From a virus: DNA of 39,954 nt. The stretch is from positions 1 through 39,954 of the IMG/VR virus record IMGVR_UViG_3300022658_000326. One strand, 5' to 3'. Positions 28,693 to 36,945 of the stretch are shown one piece after another (position 1 is the stretch's first letter; each line of letters opens with the position of its first letter). Below the pieces are notes generated by a model. The model did not search any database and was not told the origin of the DNA. It saw only the letters and a program-made list of their open reading frames with translations. A program made the translations under genes and the position numbers.

Positions 28693-31470
28693 ATGTTGCT
28701 CAAGCAAGGGTCTGATTACACAGTCAATTCGGGTGGGCAATACACCTTTGCCGCTGGCCTGATCGGTCAGCAAGTCACCATCCAGTACCAGGTCACAGGT
28801 GCCGGTGTAGGCGCGCATGCGGCCATGGGCCTGGGCCTTGCCACCGGCGCACCCGGTCAGGCGGTCTGGGGCTTTCTGCAAAGCAACTACCCGGCGCAGG
28901 CACTGGCTTACAACGGCTTCACCTACGTGTACGCGCCTGCCTACGACCTGGGCAGTGATGCCACGGTGTCAAACCACAGCTTTGAGGTCAGCACACCATG
29001 GGAGGTGGTGGCCAGCGGTGATGCCAATCCGGCCGCGATCGCGCAGGATCTGCTCACCAATGCCCGCTACGGTGCCAACTTTCCCGCTAGTCGGGCAGGC
29101 AGCTATGCCGCCTGGAGCAACTATGCCCTGGCGCAAAACCTGCTCATGAGCCCGGCGCTGGTGCAGCAAAAGCCAGCGGCCGAATGGCTGCAGTACCTGC
29201 TGTCGCTGAGCAACACCGATGTGACCTGGTCGCAGGGCATGCTCAAGTTCGTTCCGCTGGGCGACGCATCTTGTGCTGCCAACGGTGCTAGCTTCTCGCC
29301 CACGATCACCCCGGTGTATGACCTCACCGACGATCACTTCCTGGTGGGCAGCGGTGATGACGATCCGCTCAAAATCGAGCGGCGCGCCAACGACGACACC
29401 TACAACCATGTGCGGCTGGAATACAGCAACCGCAACAACCAGTACAACCTGGAAGTGGCCGAAGCCAAGGATGCAGCCGACATCGAGCGCCGGGGCCTGC
29501 GCACCAAGGAAGTGGTCGAGGCCCACGCCATATGCGACCCTGCTGTGGCGCAAATGCTGGTGTCCCTGCTGCTGCAGCGCGAGCTGGGGGTGCGCAACCT
29601 CTATCGCTTTCAGTTGCCCTGGACGTTCGGCCTGCTGGAGCCGCTGGATCTGGTCACTGTGTCCGACGTTTACCTGGCTCTCACACGTATCCCGGTGCGC
29701 ATCAACAAGGTGTCCGAGCTGGAAGGCGGCGACTTTGATGTGGAAGCCGAAGACTGCCCGATCGGCATGGCCAGCGCACCCGCGTATGGCGTGCAGGCCG
29801 GTTCCGGCTTTGCTCACAATTACAACGCCTCGCCCGGAGACGTTTCGCTGCCGTTCTTTTTTGAGCCACCTGTGCAGCTCACCACCACTGGCCTGGAGGT
29901 ATGGATTGCACTCAGTGGCCTCACATCCCTGTGGGGCGGCTGCCGGATCTGGGCCAGCAATGACGGGGTGAGCTACCGGCAGGTGGGCACGGTACGTGGT
30001 GGCACCCGCTACGGTGCTCTGAGCGCAGCCCTTGGAACATTAGGCACAGATACCTTGGGTGTGGCCTTGACCGGGCAAGGTGGCACCTTGCTGAGCGGCA
30101 GCGCGGCCGATGCTGCCAACAGCGAAACGCTGGTGTTCGTGGGCGATGCGCAGGGTGGTGAGTACCTGGCCTACCAAACGGCTGCACTCACCGGTGCCAA
30201 CGCCTACAACCTGACCACCCTGACCCGTGGGGCGTTTTACACCACGCCAAAGGCGCGTGCAGCCAATCAGGCAACCGTGGTGCGGGTGGACAGTGCAGTT
30301 GCCAAAAGCGACCCGCTTCAGCCTAGCCAAGTGGGTAAGCCGGTGTATTTCAAATTCACTAGCTTTAACGTGTATGGCGGTGGTGAGCAGGCGCTGTTTG
30401 ATGTGCCTGCGTATAGCTATACGCCCACCGGCTACATGCTCAAGCTGCCACCGCCAGCGGTCAGCAGCTTTGTGTTTGACGGTGCTGACACCTTCACTTG
30501 GACGGCGGTTACCTACCCCAGCACGCTGCTGGCCGGGTACCGCATCAAGTATCAGTACGGCAACAACCGGAGCTGGGTGGACGCGATCCCGCTGCACACC
30601 GACATCATCACCGACAGCCCCTACAAGGCCAGCGTGGTACCGCAAGGGCCGCTGACCTTCATGCTGCGGGCGGTGGACGTTTATGGCAACGAATCGCCCA
30701 CCAGTGCCTATGTGGTCACCCAGCTCGGCGATGCGACGACTGCAAACGTCATCCAGGCGAGCGACTACAAGGCGCAGGGCTGGCCGGGCACCATCACCGG
30801 TGTGGCCAGCGTGTCGGGTGGCAACATCGTGGCCACTAATCAGGCGGCCGCATTTGGCAGCGCTTCACAAGGTGCGCTCAGTGCGGTACCGAGTGACCCG
30901 GCACTGCAGGTGAGTTATGCGGGCATCAGCTACGCGCCGCCCACCTTCTACCCGGCGAGCGCTGGGCGCATGACGCTGCTGCACACCGTGTCAGCCAGCC
31001 AGTACCAGGTGAACTACCGTCCCAGCAACCCTGCGGCCGTGTGGGCGCAAGGTGGCAGCTCGGCAGCGTTCATTCAGTCGGGAAGTGCGGCCATGTTTGC
31101 TGGCAAGCCTGCCTGGTTGCCATGGCCTGGCGAGGTGCAGGCCACGGTGCAGCCCTACGAGTTTCAGGTGGTGTGCGGTGCAGGCTTGCTGCAGCAGCAG
31201 ATCACCCGGCTCACGGCGCAGGTGGACGTGCCCGACATCAATCTGCGGCTGGGTAGCGTACCGATCAGCGCCGCAGGCTCCCGCCTGGCGGGGGCGGTCG
31301 GCAAGTTCCGCGTGATTACCAATGTGAACCTCACATTGCAGTCAGGCGGGGCCGCGATCGACGCGCAGTACACGGACAAGGATGCCACGCAGGGTCCCAA
31401 CATCATCTGCATCAACAGCGCAGGCACGCAAGTGGCAGCGACGGTGGATGCGCTTTTACAAGGGTATTGA
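28693..31470 (+). CDS. Tail tip protein, C-terminal fragment
   Basis: A 925-residue product if translation starts at the ATG at 28693, one base after the stop of the previous frame and eight bases after GGAG. It has the body of the tail tip protein: GSDYTVNSGGQYTFAAGLIGQQVTIQYQV near the start, GFTYVYAPAYDLGSDATVSNHSFEVSTPWEVV, then the phage-tail_3 region LVGSGDDDPLKIERRANDDTYNHVRLEYSNRNNQYNLEVAEAKDAADIERRG and a fibronectin-like C-terminal part. The protein would join with the N-terminal fragment or result from restart. It recognises the cell surface and forms the tail tip. The split is unusual. Confidence 0.8.
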   Translation: MLLKQGSDYTVNSGGQYTFAAGLIGQQVTIQYQVTGAGVGAHAAMGLGLATGAPGQAVWGFLQSNYPAQALAYNGFTYVYAPAYDLGSDATVSNHSFEVSTPWEVVASGDANPAAIAQDLLTNARYGANFPASRAGSYAAWSNYALAQNLLMSPALVQQKPAAEWLQYLLSLSNTDVTWSQGMLKFVPLGDASCAANGASFSPTITPVYDLTDDHFLVGSGDDDPLKIERRANDDTYNHVRLEYSNRNNQYNLEVAEAKDAADIERRGLRTKEVVEAHAICDPAVAQMLVSLLLQRELGVRNLYRFQLPWTFGLLEPLDLVTVSDVYLALTRIPVRINKVSELEGGDFDVEAEDCPIGMASAPAYGVQAGSGFAHNYNASPGDVSLPFFFEPPVQLTTTGLEVWIALSGLTSLWGGCRIWASNDGVSYRQVGTVRGGTRYGALSAALGTLGTDTLGVALTGQGGTLLSGSAADAANSETLVFVGDAQGGEYLAYQTAALTGANAYNLTTLTRGAFYTTPKARAANQATVVRVDSAVAKSDPLQPSQVGKPVYFKFTSFNVYGGGEQALFDVPAYSYTPTGYMLKLPPPAVSSFVFDGADTFTWTAVTYPSTLLAGYRIKYQYGNNRSWVDAIPLHTDIITDSPYKASVVPQGPLTFMLRAVDVYGNESPTSAYVVTQLGDATTANVIQASDYKAQGWPGTITGVASVSGGNIVATNQAAAFGSASQGALSAVPSDPALQVSYAGISYAPPTFYPASAGRMTLLHTVSASQYQVNYRPSNPAAVWAQGGSSAAFIQSGSAAMFAGKPAWLPWPGEVQATVQPYEFQVVCGAGLLQQQITRLTAQVDVPDINLRLGSVPISAAGSRLAGAVGKFRVITNVNLTLQSGGAAIDAQYTDKDATQGPNIICINSAGTQVAATVDALLQGY

Positions 31471-31472
31471 AC

Positions 31473-32936
31473 ATGACAGCTCTTATCGCCCGTCAGTACA
31501 TTGACGGCTCCAAGGCAGACACGCCCAGCGGCGTGAGCGTTGCCAACTTCCAGCTCGGGCTGGGCAACGCCTGGGACTGCTTGCAGACCCTGGGCGTGGG
31601 TCTGGCTGCTGTGGTGGCAGGCACCACGGCGCTCACACAGGCCAACGCGGGCCTGCTGTTGATCGACGCCACTGCAGGCAACGTGATCTTGAACCTGCCC
31701 GCTGCCTCGGCCGCAGTGGGCGCGGTGTTTCAGTTCAAACGTCTGGACAGCACGGCCAATACGGTCACCGTGAACCGTGCTGGCAGTGACACGATCGACG
31801 GCAGCACGTCGTTCACGCTCAACAGCCAGTTCGACTACCAAGAGATCCGCTCGGATGGCACCAGTGCCTGGCGCGGCACCACGCCGAAGCCGCTGGTAGT
31901 AACCACGGCAGGAATCGCTACGGCCTACACGGTGGCCACGACCCCCAAGGTGCTGGCACAGGCCGACACGCGTATCCAGGTGACGTGGAACGTGTCCAAC
32001 GGCGGCGTGGCGTGCACCTTAGCTGCCAACGGTGGTACGGCCTACGGCATCAAGCAATACGACAGCACGGGTACAAAGATCGATCCCACGATCGTGGCAG
32101 CCGTAAAGTCTGATCTAGTGTTTGATGGCACACATTGGGTGATCTTGGACCCGTTGCCACCCGTCGCCAGTTCTCGGCAGATTCAGCCCATCACCTCATC
32201 CGTTGCGGCCAACGCCCTGACGGTGGGTTTGAACCCTACCTCGTTGGACTTTCGCAGCGCGACACTCTCGGTTGGTGTACCAAATACCCGCACGGTTGGT
32301 TCCGCACTCTCTTTGGTGGTGCCTTCGGGTGCAACGCTTGGAACGATTGCTGCGACGGCGGCGCGGTTGGTTCTGTTAGCGATTGACAACGCGGGCACTG
32401 TAGAGCTGGCTATTGTCAACCTTGCCGGTGGTGTCAACCTGGACGAAACAACGCTGATCAGTACCACCGCAATCAGTGCGGCCGCAACGTCAGCGAGCGT
32501 GATCTATAGCACCACGGCGCGCACCAGTGTGCCGTTCCGTGTCGTCGGCTTCCTGGACATCACCGAAGCTACAGCGGGGACTTGGGCGACTGATGCTGCA
32601 CTAAAGCAAGGTGTTGGTGGTCAGGCTTTGGTAGCCATGGCCTCTTTGGGCTATGGGCAAACTTGGCAGAACGTGACGGGCAGTAGGACGATCGGCACAA
32701 CCTACTACAACACAACAGGTAAGCCGATAGTTGCAGCAATACACATTGCGGAAAACAACACTTCGTGGAATGTCGGCATTGTTGTCAACTCAAGCCGGCT
32801 TGCATCTATTTCAAGCTCGAATGCTGGAAATAACGCAGGTAGTACTGAAGCCTGCAATGTGATTATTCCTCCTGGTGCAGCTTATTACTACGAAGCTGGC
32901 GGGTACTCATCTGTAGTTATTAGTGAATTGCGCTAA
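31473..32936 (+). CDS. Tail fiber / receptor-binding protein
   Basis: A 487-residue protein starting at the ATG at 31473 (AGGG seven bases upstream), three bases after the tip stop; an in-frame TTG at 31467 overlaps that stop. The N-terminal half is Gly/Thr/Ala-rich and beta-rich (NAGLLLIDATAGNVILNLPAASAAVGAVFQFKRLDS). The C-terminal part (TYYNTTGKPIVAAIHIAENNT, VIIPPGAAYYYEAGGYSSVVISELR) is a fibre-end jelly-roll type common in receptor-binding tips. Its GC in sampled lines falls to about 43-48% in the last 250 bases, which is a sign of exchange of host-range sequence. Confidence 0.78.
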   Translation: MTALIARQYIDGSKADTPSGVSVANFQLGLGNAWDCLQTLGVGLAAVVAGTTALTQANAGLLLIDATAGNVILNLPAASAAVGAVFQFKRLDSTANTVTVNRAGSDTIDGSTSFTLNSQFDYQEIRSDGTSAWRGTTPKPLVVTTAGIATAYTVATTPKVLAQADTRIQVTWNVSNGGVACTLAANGGTAYGIKQYDSTGTKIDPTIVAAVKSDLVFDGTHWVILDPLPPVASSRQIQPITSSVAANALTVGLNPTSLDFRSATLSVGVPNTRTVGSALSLVVPSGATLGTIAATAARLVLLAIDNAGTVELAIVNLAGGVNLDETTLISTTAISAAATSASVIYSTTARTSVPFRVVGFLDITEATAGTWATDAALKQGVGGQALVAMASLGYGQTWQNVTGSRTIGTTYYNTTGKPIVAAIHIAENNTSWNVGIVVNSSRLASISSSNAGNNAGSTEACNVIIPPGAAYYYEAGGYSSVVISELR

Positions 32937-32949
32937 CAAGGATCACAAA

Positions 32950-33375
32950 ATGCCCAACTACAAATCACCGGATAACTCTCTGCACTTTTTGAGCATTCAG
33001 GACGTTGCAAATGGTGGTGAGCAACTGCTCCCGCCTGGCTGTGTCGAAATCAGTGATGCTGAATACTCTAAGTTGTCAAAACCAGTACCTCTTACGTCAC
33101 AGCAACTTGAGGCGCAATTCACCTTCTCCATTCAGCAACGTCTGGACGTCTTCGCCCGTCAGCGAAACTACGACGGCATCCTCTCCGCTTGCACCTACGC
33201 CACAAGTACGGTGGCCAAGTTCAAGGCTGAGGGGCAGGCTTGCGTGAACCTACGCGATGCAACGTGGGCGGCTGCCTATGACATCCTCGCCAAGGTTTCA
33301 TCTGGTCAGCGCCCCATGCCCACCAGCATCGCGGACATCGAGGCAGATCTGCCCGCTGCAGTGTGGCCAGCATGA
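32950..33375 (+). CDS. Tail fiber assembly-like protein
   Basis: A 141-residue protein beginning at the ATG at 32950 (AAGGA upstream; an in-frame codon at 32923 lies in the fiber gene end). The N-terminus (SPDNSLHFLSIQDVANGGEQLLPPGCVEISDAEY) and the second half (RLDVFARQRNYDGILSACTYATSTVAKFKAEGQACVNLRDATWAAAYDILAKV) are those of small proteins next to tail fibers, often taken as fibre assembly chaperones or DUF4376-like. The role is inferred from location. The stop overlaps the next start. Confidence 0.65.
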   Translation: MPNYKSPDNSLHFLSIQDVANGGEQLLPPGCVEISDAEYSKLSKPVPLTSQQLEAQFTFSIQQRLDVFARQRNYDGILSACTYATSTVAKFKAEGQACVNLRDATWAAAYDILAKVSSGQRPMPTSIADIEADLPAAVWPA

Positions 33376-33728
33376 CGGCCGCGCTGATCGCCCTGGGCTG
33401 GGTTGTGCTCTACCTGTACGGCTTCTGGCTGCTGTACGTGCTCATCATGGGCTTTTACCGCGCCTGGCTGACCAAGCGGCTCACCCGCACGGCCACGGTG
33501 CTGGCATTCCCGGCGCTGGTGGTTGGGTGGGTGACGGATTGGCTGGCCAACTGGACGCTGGCCTCGCTGCTTTTCTGGCAGTGGCCACAGCGCCCGCGTG
33601 AGCTGGTGACCGACCGGCTGACACGCTACATCGCCACGCCCAGTGGGTGGCGCACGGCTCCGGCCCTGTGGGTCTGCCAGACGCTGCTGGACTACTTCGA
33701 TCCGAGTGGCCGCCACTGTAGCCCCTGA
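33372..33728 (+). CDS. Membrane protein after the tail block
   Basis: A 118-residue protein with ATGA overlap at 33372. Two membrane-spanning stretches are visible: IALGWVVLYLYGFWLLYVLIMGF and ATVLAFPALVVGWVTDWLANWTLASLLFW, followed by a polar C-terminus with LDYFDPSGRHC. Such proteins of unknown function are common just before the lysis cassette of betaproteobacterial phages. It may be a holin partner or an accessory membrane protein. A terminator follows at 33746. Confidence 0.65.
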   Translation: MTAALIALGWVVLYLYGFWLLYVLIMGFYRAWLTKRLTRTATVLAFPALVVGWVTDWLANWTLASLLFWQWPQRPRELVTDRLTRYIATPSGWRTAPALWVCQTLLDYFDPSGRHCSP

Positions 33729-33745
33729 CTGCACTACCTCCATGC

Positions 33746-33769
33746 AAGCCGCCACAGAGCGGCTTTTTT
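33746..33769 (+). terminator. Rho-independent terminator between tail and lysis genes
   Basis: AAGCCGC (33746-33752) pairs with GCGGCTT (33759-33765) around a 6-base loop, followed directly by a T-run (33764-33769). The stem, loop and T-run are canonical. The lysis genes start only 24 bases downstream. Confidence 0.75.
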
Positions 33770-33793
33770 ACGACCTGAAACCCGAGGAATTTC

Positions 33794-34204
33794 ATGCCAG
33801 AACCCACTTCAACCACTGCAGTGGCGGCCGCCACGTATGCCGCTGCAGGCCTGTCCGTGCCGATGCTGACCGCATTCGGCGTGCCGCTGGGCCTGCGAGC
33901 GGACGTGCTCATCGCGGGCTTTTTTGGAAGCCTGGTGGCCATCATCCTGCTCGACAGCGTGCCCAGTGAGGGGGATACCTGGCAGCAGCTGGTGCGCACC
34001 ACGTTCAAGCGCATGTTTGTGGCGATCGCCAGCAGCGTGACAGCGGGCTACCTGACGCCGCTGGCCCTGCTGCTGGCCAACCTGCCGGACGCGCTGCTGC
34101 TCAGCGCCGCATTTGGTGTCGGCGGCGGTGCCCAGCGGGTGCTGCTCATCCTCATTGCCAAGTTTGGCACTCCACCTGCTGCTTCAGGAGGTAGCAACCC
34201 ATGA
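33794..34204 (+). CDS. Putative holin
   Basis: A 136-residue protein preceded by GAGGA. It has a hydrophobic N-terminal helix (AVAAATYAAAGLSVPMLTAFGVPLGL), a second (VLIAGFFGSLVAIILLDSV), a basic cytoplasmic loop and two further hydrophobic stretches (IASSVTAGYLTPLALLLANL, LLSAAFGVGGGAQRVLLILIAKF). The arrangement and position before an endolysin gene fit a holin, which makes membrane holes that release or activate the endolysin. No dual-start motif is obvious. The stop overlaps the next gene by four bases. Confidence 0.7.
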   Translation: MPEPTSTTAVAAATYAAAGLSVPMLTAFGVPLGLRADVLIAGFFGSLVAIILLDSVPSEGDTWQQLVRTTFKRMFVAIASSVTAGYLTPLALLLANLPDALLLSAAFGVGGGAQRVLLILIAKFGTPPAASGGSNP

Positions 34205-34521
34205 GCACCACGCTGCAGATCCTGCATTGGCTGGCCGGATTCGTCATCCTGGCCGAAGCACTCAACAAGCTAGAGCGCACCGCACCCTTCGCGCCAGGCA
34301 TGAGCCGCCATGACCGCGTGGTGGACGGCCTCAAGGCGCTGGCCTGGGCGCTTCTCGCGCTCGGGGGCGGTGGAGCTGTGGCCACGCCATTCCTGGCTGC
34401 TTTGGGCGTGCATACGTCCACATCACAAATGGTGCTGCACCAAGCACCTTCCTTCGCGGAAACCGCTGTGCTGCTGGGGTTTGCCGTGCTGATCATCCGA
34501 ACCAGAGTGAAAGAGGGGTAA
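34201..34521 (+). CDS. Second small membrane protein of the lysis cassette
   Basis: A 106-residue protein: QILHWLAGFVILAEALNKLERTAPFAPG, ALAWALLALGGGGAVATPFLAALGV and AETAVLLGFAVLIIRTRV are three membrane-like stretches. It overlaps the holin gene by four bases and is followed after three bases by the endolysin gene. It may be a second holin or antiholin. Similar pairs of membrane genes are usual in this place. Confidence 0.65.
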   Translation: MSTTLQILHWLAGFVILAEALNKLERTAPFAPGMSRHDRVVDGLKALAWALLALGGGGAVATPFLAALGVHTSTSQMVLHQAPSFAETAVLLGFAVLIIRTRVKEG

Positions 34522-34524
34522 CCC

Positions 34525-35142
34525 ATGATTCAAAGAGACGCAAGCCAGTGGCTGGACATTCTGCTGCACTGCCAAGTTAAACCCGCCGTTGCCGCTGAGT
34601 GGGCCGAAGTTTTCGCGCGCCAGGTGGGTGATAGCACCTTCAGCCTCGGGGACACCGAGCTGGATGACTTCCTCGGCCAGATCCTGCACGAAAGCGCGGG
34701 CCTGACCCAGTTCACCGAAAACCTGCACTACAGCGCCGAGCGGCTGTGTCAGGTGTGGCCTAAGCGCTTCCCCACGGTCAACGATGCCCGCCCGTTTGCC
34801 TACAACCCGGAGGCCTTGGCCAACCGCGTGTACGGCGGCCGCATGGGCAACACGGCGCTGGGCGATGGCTGGAAGTATCGCGGCCGCACGCCGATCCAGC
34901 TCACCGGCAAGGATGCCTACGCCCATGTCGGCGAGCTTATGGGCGTTGACCTAGTCAGCGATCCCGACCAGCTCAGTCAGCCCGACAACGCGCTGCGGGC
35001 TGCGATCCTGTGGTGGGAGGACCGTATCCCTGACAGCATGATCGGCGACCCGGAAAAGGTGACGAAGCGCGTCAACGGTGGCCTCATCGGCCTGACTGAC
35101 CGCGAGCATCTGACGGATCTGGCGGGGGAGGCCCTGGCATGA
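34525..35142 (+). CDS. GH19 endolysin
   Basis: A 205-residue glycoside hydrolase family 19 protein. FLGQILHESAGLTQFTENLHYSAERL contains the catalytic His55-Glu56, and a later NRVYGGRMGNTALGDGWKYRGRTPIQLTGKDAYAHV is typical of phage GH19 endolysins. There is no signal peptide, so passage to the cell wall should depend on the holin. It cleaves peptidoglycan at the end of infection. The stop overlaps the spanin gene by four bases (35139-35142). Confidence 0.9.
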   Translation: MIQRDASQWLDILLHCQVKPAVAAEWAEVFARQVGDSTFSLGDTELDDFLGQILHESAGLTQFTENLHYSAERLCQVWPKRFPTVNDARPFAYNPEALANRVYGGRMGNTALGDGWKYRGRTPIQLTGKDAYAHVGELMGVDLVSDPDQLSQPDNALRAAILWWEDRIPDSMIGDPEKVTKRVNGGLIGLTDREHLTDLAGEALA

Positions 35143-35663
35143 CTGACATCCTCATCAAGATCGCGGCCGTGGTGGCCTTGCTGGTGCTGCTTTTTCTTGG
35201 GGAGCAGTACATCGAGCGGCGCGGGTACGACCGCGCCATGTACGAAGCGCAGGCGCAGATCGAGGGCTCCAAGCGGGCCGCAGCCGATCGCCTGGCGCTG
35301 GAGATCCAGAAAACCCGCAAGGCCGAGCAGGCCCTGCAAACCTTCAAGAATGACCAGGAGCTGAAAGATGCCGCCCATCAAAAGACAGTTGCAAGTTTGT
35401 CTGATCGTCTACGCGCTCTCGCTGATCCATCTGGGCGGCTGCGCGACCCGAACGCCGCTCGATGTGGGCCAGGTAGTGGTCGCCCCCAAGACGACCCTCC
35501 CGCCGCCCCCGGTGATCGTCCAGGCGACGCCACCGAAGGAGGAGGGCTACTTTCAGCGCAGCTTAGCGGACTACTTCAGCGGCTCACCCGCGAAGCCGAC
35601 GACATCAACGTCGCCTACGCCAGCTGCCGTGCAGACGCCTACGCAGTGAGAGGCACACCGTAA
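35139..35663 (+). CDS. Rz-like inner-membrane spanin
   Basis: A 174-residue protein with an N-terminal membrane anchor (ILIKIAAVVALLVLLFLGEQYIE) and a long helical periplasmic segment (AMYEAQAQIEGSKRAAADRLALEIQKTRKAEQALQTFKNDQELKDAAHQKTVASLSDRL), followed by a Pro/Gly-rich stretch and a final helix with READDINVAYASCRADAYAV. This is the usual i-spanin form. A smaller lipoprotein gene (Rz1) lies wholly inside it in another frame. Spanins join the two membranes to finish lysis. Confidence 0.86.
   Translation: MTDILIKIAAVVALLVLLFLGEQYIERRGYDRAMYEAQAQIEGSKRAAADRLALEIQKTRKAEQALQTFKNDQELKDAAHQKTVASLSDRLRALADPSGRLRDPNAARCGPGSGRPQDDPPAAPGDRPGDATEGGGLLSAQLSGLLQRLTREADDINVAYASCRADAYAVRGTP
35368..35649 (+). 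CDS. Rz1-like outer-membrane spanin, nested in Rz
   Basis: A 93-residue lipoprotein read in another frame inside the Rz gene. It has a signal sequence (LQVCLIVYALSLI), a lipobox LGGC (Cys25) and a Pro-rich mature part (KTTLPPPPVIVQATPP). Nested Rz1 is the lambda arrangement. Together with Rz it forms the spanin bridge across the periplasm. The Pro-rich stretch and lipobox leave little doubt. Confidence 0.85.
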   Translation: MPPIKRQLQVCLIVYALSLIHLGGCATRTPLDVGQVVVAPKTTLPPPPVIVQATPPKEEGYFQRSLADYFSGSPAKPTTSTSPTPAAVQTPTQ

Positions 35664-35798
35664 AGACAGGGCGACCCGACTGGATGCGTCAACACCCAGC
35701 CGAGCCGCCAATCCACGATATAGCCGTGAGCCAGCCAAGGCCCTGCCACCTCCCGGGAGGCGGGCCAAGTGTAACAACCCCAACTGGACACCCTCACG

Positions 35799-36584
35799 AT
35801 GGCATCCCCAATCATCCCCTGGCTGGGCGGCAAACGCCGCTTGGCCGACATCATCCTGCGCCGCTTTCCCCAGCACACCTGTTACGTCGAGGTGTTCGCC
35901 GGTGGCGCAGCCCTGTATTTCCTGCGGCAGCCTGCCGAGGTGGAAGTCATCAACGACATCAACGGCGACGTGGTCACGCTGTATCGGGTGGTGCAGAACC
36001 ACCTGGAGGAGTTTGTGCGTCAGTTCAAGTGGGCGCTCAGCAGCCGCGAGATCTTCAAGTGGACGCAGATCACGCCCAGCGAGACGCTGACGGACATCCA
36101 GCGCGCCGCCCGGTTCTATTACCTGCAGCACCAGGCCTTTGGTGGCCGCGTGCAGGGTCAGAGCTGGGGAACTGCTACCACTGCGCCTGCACCCAACATG
36201 ATGCGCATCGAGCAGGATCTGAGCACAGCTTGGTTGCGCCTGCAGGGCGTGTACATCGAGCGCTTGGACTGGAAGGAATGCATACGTCGGTACGACCGGC
36301 CGCACACCTTCTTCTACATGGACCCGCCGTATTGGGAGACCGAGGGCTATGGCGTGCCGTTTCCCTTTGAGGAATACGTGGCCATGGCCGCGCTCATGCG
36401 TGAGATCAAGGGCAAGGCGCTGCTGAGCATCAACGACCACCCGCAGATCCGCGAATGCTTCGCTGGCCTGCACGTCGAGGAAGTGCCGATCAAGTACACG
36501 GTGGGCGGTGGCCAAGGCATCGATCGCATGGAGCTGCTGATCAGCAGCTGGGATGTGGACGCGCAGCCTGCAGGGCTGTTTTGA
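35799..36584 (+). CDS. DNA adenine methylase, D12 class
   Basis: A 261-residue N6-adenine methyltransferase of the Dam/D12 class. PWLGGKRRLADIIL (7-20) is the N-terminal AdoMet motif, YVEVFAGGAALYF (29-41) a variant of FxGxG, INDIN (51-55) a binding strand and FFYMDPPYWE (171-180) with DPPY (175-178) the catalytic motif. There is no restriction gene nearby, so it is an orphan methylase. It may methylate GATC or another site, and protect phage DNA or regulate packaging. It stands between lysis genes and the integrase, outside the normal operons. Confidence 0.88.
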   Translation: MASPIIPWLGGKRRLADIILRRFPQHTCYVEVFAGGAALYFLRQPAEVEVINDINGDVVTLYRVVQNHLEEFVRQFKWALSSREIFKWTQITPSETLTDIQRAARFYYLQHQAFGGRVQGQSWGTATTAPAPNMMRIEQDLSTAWLRLQGVYIERLDWKECIRRYDRPHTFFYMDPPYWETEGYGVPFPFEEYVAMAALMREIKGKALLSINDHPQIRECFAGLHVEEVPIKYTVGGGQGIDRMELLISSWDVDAQPAGLF

Positions 36585-36643
36585 ATTTCCGGTTTTCTTC
36601 ACCCACCGTGTTCAAGCGGTGAAGCATCAATGAGGAGTTTTTT

Positions 36644-36865
36644 ATGGGCGTTCGTGCCAAGTTCAAAGTCGTCTCGGTCACTGAATCCGAAGGCGGCAAC
36701 AAGAGTGTGAAGCTGCAGCCGGTGACTGGCGGTAGCCCGGAAAACGAGTCGTTCTTCAAGTGGACGCCCTATGGCGAAATCAACATGGGAACGATCAACC
36801 AGGAAGCTGCAGAGCAGTTCAAGCCTGGCCAGCAGTTCTACGTGGACTTCACGCCTGCACCTTGA
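36644..36865 (+). CDS. Small conserved phage protein
   Basis: A 73-residue protein with a strong ribosome binding site (GAGGAG seven bases upstream). It starts MGVRAKFKVVSVTESEGG and continues VKLQPVTGGSPENESFFKWTPYGEINMGTINQEAAEQFKPGQQFYVDFTPAP. This pattern (RAKFKVxSVT ... VKLxPV ... FFKWTPxGxI) is widespread in tailed phages of many hosts, with unknown function. It ends just before the bidirectional-looking terminator at 36911. Confidence 0.72.
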   Translation: MGVRAKFKVVSVTESEGGNKSVKLQPVTGGSPENESFFKWTPYGEINMGTINQEAAEQFKPGQQFYVDFTPAP

Positions 36866-36910
36866 GCCTTTTTGCAGTTGTCTCCTGCCGTGCCCAATGT
36901 TCACGGCCTT

Positions 36911-36945
36911 AGCCCTCCATCCCTCACGGGGTGGGGGGCTTTTTT
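36911..36945 (+). terminator. Terminator at the phage right end, overlapping the integrase end
   Basis: AGCCCTCCATCCC (36911-36923) pairs with GGGGTGGGGGGCT (36928-36940), 13 pairs with two G-U, around a loop of four bases (36924-36927), followed by six T (36940-36945). It terminates rightward transcription from the methylase and small-protein genes. The 3' half lies in the last codons of the minus-strand integrase gene, so the hairpin also shapes the end of that transcript. Confidence 0.72.
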
